Assembly (NCBI RefSeq): GCF_049800955.1
Contig: NZ_JBNAGA010000005.1
Span: 1-64,000 of the forward strand
Direction: 5' to 3'
DNA length: 64,000 bases
DNA from: JAKVBH01 sp049800955
GTDB lineage: Bacteria > Pseudomonadota > Alphaproteobacteria > Rhodobacterales > Rhodobacteraceae
This document shows positions 16,632-23,520 of this stretch, piece after piece. Positions within the stretch are counted from its first letter, which is position 1; every line of letters begins with the position of its first letter. The notes under the pieces were generated by a model. That model had not been told where the DNA came from and made no database searches. It worked only from the letters and a program-made list of their open reading frames with translations. The position numbers and the translations under genes are program-made.

Positions 16632-17518
16632 GTCTGCTCCCCCGCGAGCATGAAGAGATAGCGGCCGTAATCGGTCTTCTTGAGCGCTTCGGCCTGTTCG
16701 AGCAATTGATCCCGCCCGATCCATCCCTGAGTATAGGCGATTTCTTCGAGACAGGCGATCTTGTAGCCCTGACGCGCTTCAATGGTAGAAACAAATGTCG
16801 AGGCATCCAGTAGCGAGGCATGGGTTCCGGTATCCAGCCAGGCAAATCCACGCCCCAGAAGCTCCACATAAAGATCGCCGCGCTCCAGATAGGCGCGGTT
16901 GATATCGGTGATCTCCAATTCGCCCCGGTCAGAGGGCTTCACATCCTTGGCGATCTCGACCACGTCATGATCATAGAAATAAAGACCCGTGATCGCGAAA
17001 TTGCTTTTGGGCGCTGCGGGCTTTTCCTCTACCGAGAGCACCTTGCGGTCCTCATCAAACTCGACCACGCCGAAGCGTTCGGGATCATGGACCGCATAGG
17101 CAAAGACTGTGGCTTGCTCGGTTTTGGCGGACGTGTCGCGCAACAACTGGGTGAAGCCGGGCCCGTAGAAGATATTGTCGCCCAGACACAGGCAGCAGGG
17201 CGCGCCATCCAGGAACTCCTCGCCAATGAGGAAGGCCTGCGCCAGCCCGTCGGGGCTGGGCTGGATCGCATAGCTGAGCCGGATGCCAAACTGGCTGCCA
17301 TCGCCCAGAAGGCGCTGGTATTGCGCCATGTCATCGGGCGTTGTGATGATGAGGATGTCCTGCATTCCTGCCAGCATCAGCACCGAGAGGGGATGATAGA
17401 TCATCGGCTTGTCATGGATGGGCAGCAGTTGTTTGGACACGGCCCGCGTTATGGGATGAAGCCGGGTGCCTGATCCACCGGCCAGAATGATGCCCTTGCG
17501 AGGTGTTGCCTGGCTCAT
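16628..17518 (-). CDS. rmlA: Glucose-1-phosphate thymidylyltransferase
   Basis: RmlA makes dTDP-glucose from dTTP and glucose-1-phosphate. The 296-residue protein shows KGIILAGGSGTRLHPITRA at residues 7-25, KPMIYHPLSVLMLAG, the LGDNIFYG motif and EEKP, all diagnostic. ATG 17518 has GAGGG four bases upstream; a longer frame to 17773 runs into the divergent promoter region. It leads the operon rmlA-degT-citE-like-prpD-like and lies about 10 kb from the other rml genes. It therefore supplies both the rhamnose branch and the putative amino-sugar branch. Confidence 0.96.
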   Translation of the reverse strand: MSQATPRKGIILAGGSGTRLHPITRAVSKQLLPIHDKPMIYHPLSVLMLAGMQDILIITTPDDMAQYQRLLGDGSQFGIRLSYAIQPSPDGLAQAFLIGEEFLDGAPCCLCLGDNIFYGPGFTQLLRDTSAKTEQATVFAYAVHDPERFGVVEFDEDRKVLSVEEKPAAPKSNFAITGLYFYDHDVVEIAKDVKPSDRGELEITDINRAYLERGDLYVELLGRGFAWLDTGTHASLLDASTFVSTIEARQGYKIACLEEIAYTQGWIGRDQLLEQAEALKKTDYGRYLFMLAGEQT

Positions 17519-17853
17519 GGTCCCTCGATGTCCTTCCAATGTCTTGCCGACAGGGGAGGCCACGGGACGCATCGGGTCTGCCGGGCGTTTGCCCGATCTC
17601 CGCTGCCATGGAGGCCTGCCGGAAAATATGCTGCTCTTTTGCTTTCCATAGGGGTTTTGACCTCGCGGCACCACTGGAAAAAAGCCCCTGTGTGCCTTTG
17701 CGGGCGGGGTGTTGCCCATGCCCGGAAATCCGCTTTGGAATGCGCCTGCCCCCTCAGGGGCCCGCGTTGACACCCCAAGGCCCCGCTCCTATGGTCCGCG
17801 CGGATTTTCCGGCCCCTGTCCACCCCCTCCGGGGCCGATGCAAACAGAGATAT
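17519..17853. other. Divergent promoter region between two biosynthetic operons
   Basis: These 335 bp separate rmlA (minus) from the unrecognised gene starting at 17854 (plus). Several open frames cross the region but none has a start signal or protein-like composition. A good sigma-70-type promoter faces right at 17767-17795. No equally good leftward promoter was recognised. Confidence 0.5.
17767..17795 (+). promoter_or_regulatory. Candidate promoter of the rightward biosynthetic operon
   Basis: TTGACA (17767-17772), a 17-bp spacer and TATGGT (17790-17795) lie 58 bp before the first ATG of the operon. The -35 is perfect and the -10 matches four of six. Confidence 0.5.
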
Positions 17854-18747
17854 ATGATGCAAAAAACCCGCGATTTTCTCACCCGTATCGGCCAGCCCGC
17901 GGGAGATTGTTTTGATCTGCCGACCTCTGAAAAACGCTTTGAGGATGGCGCGCAATACCGCTTTGAAGTGCCGGGCATTCAAGGGCCTTCTGCCATGGCC
18001 GCGCTCATGGAGGCGGTGGCCAAAAACGGCGTGCCCATTCACCGGGTCACCCAGACCAAGGGTGTCATGACGCTGCTGGATAGCGAGATCACCGCCATGG
18101 TGGATATGGCGGCTGAGGCGGGCGTCGAGCTTGTCCTCTCCGTAGGCCCGCGGGCCACAACCGATACCTCGGCTTCCGTGAATACGCCCGAAGGGCTGCG
18201 CATGGGCTACCGCCTGCGCGGGCAGGAGCAGGTCATCCGCGCCACCGAGGAGATCCGCCGGGGGGTGGATCTGGGTGTGATGTCCTATCTCGTCTATGAC
18301 GAAGGGCAGCTGTGGCTGATGAACCAGATGCGCGCGGCGGGCGATATCCCCGAGGGCGTGCGCTTCAAGGTCTCCGCCCATACCGGCCATGGCAATCCCT
18401 GCGCGGCGGCGATGCTCGTGGGGATTGGCGCCAATTCGATCAACCCGGTGCGCGATATCCAGATGCAGATGTTGGCCGCGATGCGCGCCGCGGTGGATGT
18501 GCCGCTTGATGTGCATACGGAAAATCCCGCCTCCACCGGCGGCTTCATCCGTCACTACGAGGTGCCCGAGATGGTGCGCGTGGCCGCCCCCATCTATCTC
18601 AAGACAGGCGGCTCGGTCGCCAAGACCCACAGCTGGGACAGCTCGGATGCCGATGCCGCCAAACGCTCCAAACAGGTGACCCTCGTCAAGCGCATGCTTG
18701 ATGAATACTACCCCGATGCCGTGACTGTTGCACCGAAGAAGGGCTGA
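17854..18747 (+). CDS. Unrecognised probable TIM-barrel protein, first gene of the biosynthetic operon
   Basis: I do not recognise this 297-residue protein with confidence. It shows alternating beta-strands and helices, with segments such as VELVLSVGPRATTD, VRFKVSAHTGHGNPCAA, IGANSINPVRD and VPLDVHTENPASTGG. These could form the strands and loops of a TIM barrel with His, Glu and Asn side chains at the active site. It vaguely recalls U32-peptidase-like barrels. ATG 17854 follows a purine-rich AGAGA; longer frames extend into the promoter region. Only 3 bp separate it from the Ldh_2 dehydrogenase gene, so it is probably an enzyme of the same pathway. Confidence 0.6.
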   Translation: MMQKTRDFLTRIGQPAGDCFDLPTSEKRFEDGAQYRFEVPGIQGPSAMAALMEAVAKNGVPIHRVTQTKGVMTLLDSEITAMVDMAAEAGVELVLSVGPRATTDTSASVNTPEGLRMGYRLRGQEQVIRATEEIRRGVDLGVMSYLVYDEGQLWLMNQMRAAGDIPEGVRFKVSAHTGHGNPCAAAMLVGIGANSINPVRDIQMQMLAAMRAAVDVPLDVHTENPASTGGFIRHYEVPEMVRVAAPIYLKTGGSVAKTHSWDSSDADAAKRSKQVTLVKRMLDEYYPDAVTVAPKKG

Positions 18748-18750
18748 ACC

Positions 18751-19788
18751 ATGCCCGATGTCTTGCAGGCAGACCTCGAGCGGTTTTGCGCTCAGGTGCT
18801 CATAGGCGCAGGCGTGCCCGAGGCGGATGCAGAGATCATCGTGGCCTCTATCGTTTACGCCCATGGCACTGGCAAGGGCACCCATGGGGCCAGCCGCCTG
18901 CCGATCTATGTGCACCGGCTCAAACAGGGTCTGATGCAGCCCGAAACGCCGCTGACCGAGCTCTCCGCCGCACCTGCCATGGCGCTGCTGGATGCGGGCG
19001 ATGGCTTTGGCCAAGTGGCGGCGATCCGGGGCATGGACCGCGCCGTTGCCATGGCGCGCGAAACCGGCATCGGCATGGTGGGCATCCGCCATTCCCACAA
19101 TTTTGGCACCGCCGCCTTTATCGCCGCACACGGCGTGGGGCAGGGGATGGCGGTGCAGATCTTCTCCAACGCCGCACCGGCCATCGCGCCCACCGGCGGG
19201 CAACGCGCGGTCTTTGGCACGAACCCCATGGCCTGGGGCTTTCCCACGCCGGAGGGCCATCCGCCGATTATCTTTGACATGGCCACCTCGCAGGTGGCCC
19301 GCGGCAAGATCCGACTGGCGCAGACCAATGGGGAGAGCATCCCGGGCGATTGGGCGCTTGACGCCAATGGCCAGCCCACCACCGATCCGGATGCCGCGTT
19401 GGCAGGCTCCATGCTGCCTCTGGGCGGGGCCAAGGGTTACGGGCTCTCGCTGGTGGTCGATGTCATGGCCGGGCTCATGACGCGCTCGGCCTCGGGCGGG
19501 CAGGCGCGCAATCTCAACACGCCCGATGGTCCGTCGCGCTGTGGGCATATGCTGCTGGCCATTGATCTCGACCGTCTCCTGCCACGCGAAGAGTATGATG
19601 CGCAGATGGCGGCCCTGATCACCGCGACCAAGGCCGCAGGTGCCGAGGGCGCAGTCTCCCTGCCCGGCGAGCGGGCGGCGCGGACCCTGGCGGCGCAGGG
19701 GTCCCGCGTGCCGCTCTCCGAGGCCGTGTTGGCCAAGCTCGACGCTCTGGCGGCTGAGACCAATGTCGCCGCTCTGGGGCGCGCCTGA
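18751..19788 (+). CDS. Ldh_2 family malate / L-lactate / L-sulfolactate-type dehydrogenase
   Basis: This 345-residue protein matches the Ldh_2 family of NAD(P)-dependent 2-hydroxyacid dehydrogenases, unrelated to classical Rossmann lactate dehydrogenases. It shows GKGTHGASRLP near residue 38, IRHSHNFGTAAFIA with the catalytic-type His, ATSQVARGKI and the glycine-rich PLGGAKGYGLSLVVD. Known members oxidise or reduce malate, sulfolactate, ureidoglycolate or cyclic imino acids. It lies between the unrecognised first gene and the ATP-grasp gene, with a one-base gap to the latter, so the three are tightly co-translated. The likely substrate is a 2-hydroxy or 2-keto acid building block. Confidence 0.88.
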   Translation: MPDVLQADLERFCAQVLIGAGVPEADAEIIVASIVYAHGTGKGTHGASRLPIYVHRLKQGLMQPETPLTELSAAPAMALLDAGDGFGQVAAIRGMDRAVAMARETGIGMVGIRHSHNFGTAAFIAAHGVGQGMAVQIFSNAAPAIAPTGGQRAVFGTNPMAWGFPTPEGHPPIIFDMATSQVARGKIRLAQTNGESIPGDWALDANGQPTTDPDAALAGSMLPLGGAKGYGLSLVVDVMAGLMTRSASGGQARNLNTPDGPSRCGHMLLAIDLDRLLPREEYDAQMAALITATKAAGAEGAVSLPGERAARTLAAQGSRVPLSEAVLAKLDALAAETNVAALGRA

Positions 19789-19789
19789 G

Positions 19790-21052
19790 ATGGTCGCGCG
19801 TCCCGTGCCCACGGCCCTCGTCCTTGGTGGCACGGCGCCCCATATTGCGCTTATTCAGTCTCTGAAAACGCGTGGATGGCGGGTCGTTCTGGTGGATTAT
19901 CTCGACGCCCCGCCTGCCGCGCCCCATGCGGATCTGCATGTGCAGGAAAGCACGCTCGATCCGGAGGCTGTTGAGGCTGTGGCGCGCGCAGAGGGCGCAT
20001 CGCTGGTGATTGCCACTTGCGTGGATCAGGCCAATGTCATCGCAGCGCAGGTCTCCGAGCGGCTGGGCCTGCCTGCGCCCTACAGCTTCGCCACCGCCGC
20101 GTTGATCGGCAACAAAGGCGCAATGAAGGACAGGCTGGCCGAGGCAGGCCTGCCCACGGCGCGCCATGTGTCTCTGACCAAGGCAGATTTGGCTGGGTTA
20201 GAGACGAAAATCGCCGCGCTGCATTTCCCGCTCATCGTGAAGCCCGCCGACAGCAATGGCTCCAATGGTGTGCGCCGGGCCGATGATCTGGCCGCGCTGC
20301 GCACTCATCTCACAACCGCGCTGGAGATCAGCCGCGTGGGCGAGGCCATCGTGGAGGAATTTCTGGAAGGTGACGAGCTCTCGGTGGATTGTTTCATCGA
20401 AAAGGGCCGCGCCAGGATCGTTCTGGTGCGCCGCAAATTCCCGATGATCGGCGTGCCCGAGGGCAAGGTCATCCAATCCACGGGCTCCATCGCCCCCCAC
20501 GATCTAGGCGATCAGGCCGCAGAGGTCGAGGAAACCCTGAGCAAGCTGGCCCGGGCCTTTGATCTGGATAACGTGCCGATGCTCGTGCAGGGGTTCCTCT
20601 CGCCGCGTGGGTTCCACCTCATCGAGTTCTCCCCGCGTCTCTCTGGTGGTACGGGCTCCGCTGTCACGAAACAGGTTTCGGGGTTCGACGCCATCGAGGC
20701 CTCGCTCGACAGCTGGCTCGGCAATCCTGTTGAGGTCACCCTCAATCCGCCCGGTATCGTGCTCATGACCAATACGCTCTACGCCGCGCCCGGCACCTTT
20801 GACCGGATCGAAGGGATAGAGGCACTGCTGGAGGAGGGCGTGATCGCGCGCTGGATGCCTTACAAGACGCCCGGCATGGAGATCGGTGACGATATGTCGA
20901 CCCGCTCGCGTGTGGGTGCCTTCCTTGTGACCGCGCCAGATAGCGCGACAGCCTTTGCCCGCACCCGGGCGGCCATTGCCCGGATTGAAGCCTATGACAC
21001 CCAGGGCCACGCGCTGCTAAGGCGCGATGTTCTGAGCCAATTAAGAGACTAA
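19790..21052 (+). CDS. ATP-grasp ligase (paralogue 2)
   Basis: This 420-residue ATP-grasp enzyme has the pre-ATP-grasp domain (TALVLGGTAPHIALIQSLKT), the ATP-binding FPLIVKPADSNGSNGV, IVEEFLEGDELSVD, and the metal-binding region HLIEFSPRLSGGTGS. It is clearly paralogous to the protein encoded at 10886-12142, but its active-site loops differ: ADSNGSNG against VGGTGSQG, and SPRLSGGTG against AGRIGGGPG. The two probably therefore join different substrates. The true ATG is at 19790, one base after the dehydrogenase stop; longer frames are out-of-frame readings of that gene. Confidence 0.86.
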   Translation: MVARPVPTALVLGGTAPHIALIQSLKTRGWRVVLVDYLDAPPAAPHADLHVQESTLDPEAVEAVARAEGASLVIATCVDQANVIAAQVSERLGLPAPYSFATAALIGNKGAMKDRLAEAGLPTARHVSLTKADLAGLETKIAALHFPLIVKPADSNGSNGVRRADDLAALRTHLTTALEISRVGEAIVEEFLEGDELSVDCFIEKGRARIVLVRRKFPMIGVPEGKVIQSTGSIAPHDLGDQAAEVEETLSKLARAFDLDNVPMLVQGFLSPRGFHLIEFSPRLSGGTGSAVTKQVSGFDAIEASLDSWLGNPVEVTLNPPGIVLMTNTLYAAPGTFDRIEGIEALLEEGVIARWMPYKTPGMEIGDDMSTRSRVGAFLVTAPDSATAFARTRAAIARIEAYDTQGHALLRRDVLSQLRD

Positions 21053-21079
21053 TTCAGCCCAAAAAGGCCTTTTTATCCC

Positions 21080-22444
21080 ATGACCGCATCTCTCTATGAC
21101 AGCCCCTATTATGCCGATCAGTTCAGCACGCCCCAGATGCGCGCGCTTTTCTCGGATGCGGGGCGGTTTCAATCCTGGCTTGATTTTGAAGCGGCACTGG
21201 CCCGGGCGGAAGCCGCCTGTGAGGTGATCCCGGCGGAGGCCGCTGAGGCGATCAGCGCTGCGGCAACGCTCGACAATCTCAATCCCGAGGTCATGAAAGA
21301 GACCTATGAGAAGGTGGGCTTTGCCATCGTGCCTTTGGTCAAACAGCTCACCGCCGCCTGCCCGGAGCATGCGGCGCGCTACGTGCATTGGGGCGCGACC
21401 ACGCAGGATGTGCTCGACACGGGCCTCGTGTTGCAGATGCGCGCGGGCCTCGAGATGATCGAGGCGGAGCTTGATGGGGTGATCACGGCCCTTGTGACGC
21501 TGGCTGCCACCCATCGCGATACGCCGCAGGCGGGTCGCACGTTTCAGCAACATGCCGTGCCCATCACCTTTGGCTACAAGGTCGCCGGGTGGCTTGATGA
21601 GGCCCTGCGCCATCGCGCGCGGCTGCCCGAGATCAAGCACCGCGCGCTGGCGGTGCAATATGGCGGCGCCGTGGGCACGCTGGCGCCCCTGCGCGAGAAG
21701 GGCCCCGAGGTGCGCGCCGCACTCGCGCGCGAGCTGGAGCTGCGCGATCCTGACATCACCTGGCATACGGGCCGCGACAGCTTCGCCGAGGTGATCTTCT
21801 GGCTCGGTCTCGTGGGCGGCCTTCTGGGTCGGATCGGCACGGAAGTGGCCATGCTCATGCGCTCCGAGATCTCGGAGGTGCGTGAACCTTATGTGCCCGG
21901 GCGCGGCGCCTCCTCGGCCATGCCGCAGAAACGCAATCCCATTGCCTGCCCCCAGATCATCGCGATTGCTAACCGGATGCGCGCTCTGGTGCCGCAGATG
22001 ATGGAGAGCCAGATTCAGGAACACGAGCGCGGCATCGCCGCCATGCCCGTGGAATGGATGGTGATCCCCGAGGCGTTCCTCTTGGCCTCCGGCGCACTGC
22101 ATCACGCACGCCCCATGCTGGAGAGGCTCGATGTGGATGTGTCGGCTATGGCGCGTACGCTCAATTCGGGTGGCGGACTGATCATGTCGGAAGCGGTCAT
22201 GTCGGGCCTTGCCCCCAAGCTGGGGCGCGGCGCGGCCCATGAGGTGGTCACAGGGGCTGCGGCTGCGGCCATGGACAGTGGGCGGCATCTGCGCGACGCG
22301 CTTTTGGAAAACGAGACTGTTACAGCGGAATTTAGCACCTCAGAGATCGATCACCTGCTCGATCCCGGCAATTATACCGGCTCCTGCGGGGCCATGGTGG
22401 ATGCGGTTTTGGCCCGCGCAGCACAACAAGGATTTGTACAATGA
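21080..22444 (+). CDS. Argininosuccinase/fumarase-superfamily lyase (adenylosuccinate lyase / CMLE-like)
   Basis: This 454-residue protein carries the superfamily signature GRGASSAMPQKRNP at 274-287 (catalytic Ser278/Ser279 loop), HWGATTQD at 103-110 and QQHAVP at 157-162, features shared by adenylosuccinate lyases and 3-carboxymuconate cycloisomerases. Members add or eliminate an amine or carboxylate across a fumarate-like double bond. The purine and protocatechuate neighbours expected for those two roles are absent, so a specialised lyase of the local pathway is more likely. A 14-bp palindrome (21061-21074) lies where its ribosome-binding site should be. Its stop overlaps the next start. 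Confidence 0.85.
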   Translation: MTASLYDSPYYADQFSTPQMRALFSDAGRFQSWLDFEAALARAEAACEVIPAEAAEAISAAATLDNLNPEVMKETYEKVGFAIVPLVKQLTAACPEHAARYVHWGATTQDVLDTGLVLQMRAGLEMIEAELDGVITALVTLAATHRDTPQAGRTFQQHAVPITFGYKVAGWLDEALRHRARLPEIKHRALAVQYGGAVGTLAPLREKGPEVRAALARELELRDPDITWHTGRDSFAEVIFWLGLVGGLLGRIGTEVAMLMRSEISEVREPYVPGRGASSAMPQKRNPIACPQIIAIANRMRALVPQMMESQIQEHERGIAAMPVEWMVIPEAFLLASGALHHARPMLERLDVDVSAMARTLNSGGGLIMSEAVMSGLAPKLGRGAAHEVVTGAAAAAMDSGRHLRDALLENETVTAEFSTSEIDHLLDPGNYTGSCGAMVDAVLARAAQQGFVQ

Positions 22445-23454
22445 CGAACCCGAGATGGAAGGTCCGCCCCGAAGGCTCCACATGGGGCGATTGGGGCCCG
22501 GATGATCAGTTGGGCCGGATGAACCTCGTGGGGGCCGAACAGGTCAAAAAAGGTATTGCGGAGGTGCGCGAGGGGCGCACCTTCTGTCTGTCGCTGCCGC
22601 TTGATCTGCCCGGTGGCAATGTGCTCTCGCCGGTGCGCTTCCCGCCCGCCCTGCGGCCCGTGATCCGCAATGACGCGCCCTATTTCAACTACAATTGGCG
22701 TGAGTTCGACCCGCGCTTCCCCGATATCGCCGCCGATGATGCGGTGCTGCTTTACACGCAATATTCGACCCAATGGGATGCGCTGGCCCATCGTGGCTCG
22801 AACTTCGATGTGATGGGTGATGGGACGGATGTGCCGGTCTATTACAACGGGTTCCGCGCGGGCGAAGACCTGACGATGGACGACAATCACGTTACATGCG
22901 CCCATAAGCTTGGGATCGAGAATTTCGCGGCCCACGGTGTTCAGGGGCGCGGGGTGCTTATCAACCTGCACAAGCATTTCGGCAATGAAAGACACGATGT
23001 TGGCTATGACGATCTGATGCGTGTCATGGAGGCGGATGGGATCGAGATCGAAGAGGGCGACATGGCGCTCTTCTGGACGGGCATCGACCGGATGATCCTC
23101 AAAGGCGCGGGCAATCCTGACCCGGCGATCAAGAAGGCCTGCGCGGTGCTCGATGGTCATGACACGCGGCTCTTGCAATGGATCAGCGATTCAGGCGTGG
23201 CCGCACTCATTTCCGACAACATCGCGGTGGAGGCCGCGGGCAATCCCCTGCCGGACGATTATTGCGGCTCGATCCTGCCCTTGCACGAGCATTGCCTGTT
23301 CAAACTTGGCGTGCCTCTGGCTGAGCTCTGGCAGCTCTGCGATCTGGCGGAATATCTGGAGGCGGAGGGGCGCTCGCGGTTCCTGCTGACGGCGCCCCCG
23401 TTGCGGCTTACGGGGGCTGTGGGCTCCCCGGCGACACCGATCGCCACAGTCTGA
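22441..23454 (+). CDS. Cyclase family protein (kynurenine-formamidase-like hydrolase)
   Basis: This 337-residue protein resembles the metal-dependent cyclase family (PF04199). TQYSTQWDALAHRGSNFDV sits where the HxGTHxDxPxH metal motif lies in the family, and later parts include VLINLHKHFG and an EGDMALFWTG stretch typical of the fold. The metal motif is not in its usual form, so chemistry may differ from classical formamidases. Members hydrolyse amides, lactones or carbamates. The ATG overlaps the lyase stop by four bases (ATGA), making it the last gene of the five-gene operon. Confidence 0.75.
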   Translation: MTNPRWKVRPEGSTWGDWGPDDQLGRMNLVGAEQVKKGIAEVREGRTFCLSLPLDLPGGNVLSPVRFPPALRPVIRNDAPYFNYNWREFDPRFPDIAADDAVLLYTQYSTQWDALAHRGSNFDVMGDGTDVPVYYNGFRAGEDLTMDDNHVTCAHKLGIENFAAHGVQGRGVLINLHKHFGNERHDVGYDDLMRVMEADGIEIEEGDMALFWTGIDRMILKGAGNPDPAIKKACAVLDGHDTRLLQWISDSGVAALISDNIAVEAAGNPLPDDYCGSILPLHEHCLFKLGVPLAELWQLCDLAEYLEAEGRSRFLLTAPPLRLTGAVGSPATPIATV

Positions 23455-23464
23455 GCAGAACGGT

Positions 23465-23493
23465 TTGAAGCGGCGGCCCCTCTTGCGTAGGTT
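23465..23493 (+). promoter_or_regulatory. Candidate promoter with an adjacent palindrome upstream of the first large glycosyltransferase-like gene
   Basis: TTGAAG (23465-23470), a 17-bp spacer and TAGGTT (23488-23493) form a weak promoter. A perfect 12-bp palindrome, GTTGGGCCCAAC, overlaps its end at 23491-23502, where a regulator could act. An AAGGA ribosome-binding site precedes ATG 23521. Confidence 0.3.
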
Positions 23494-23520
23494 GGGCCCA
23501 ACTTCAAGGAAGAGCTGCCC

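Noticed and set aside
17515..19833. Minus-strand open frame of 772 codons across the Ldh_2 region
   Set aside because: Composition is His/Gly/Arg-rich with no domains, and the plus strand encodes clear enzymes with good start signals.
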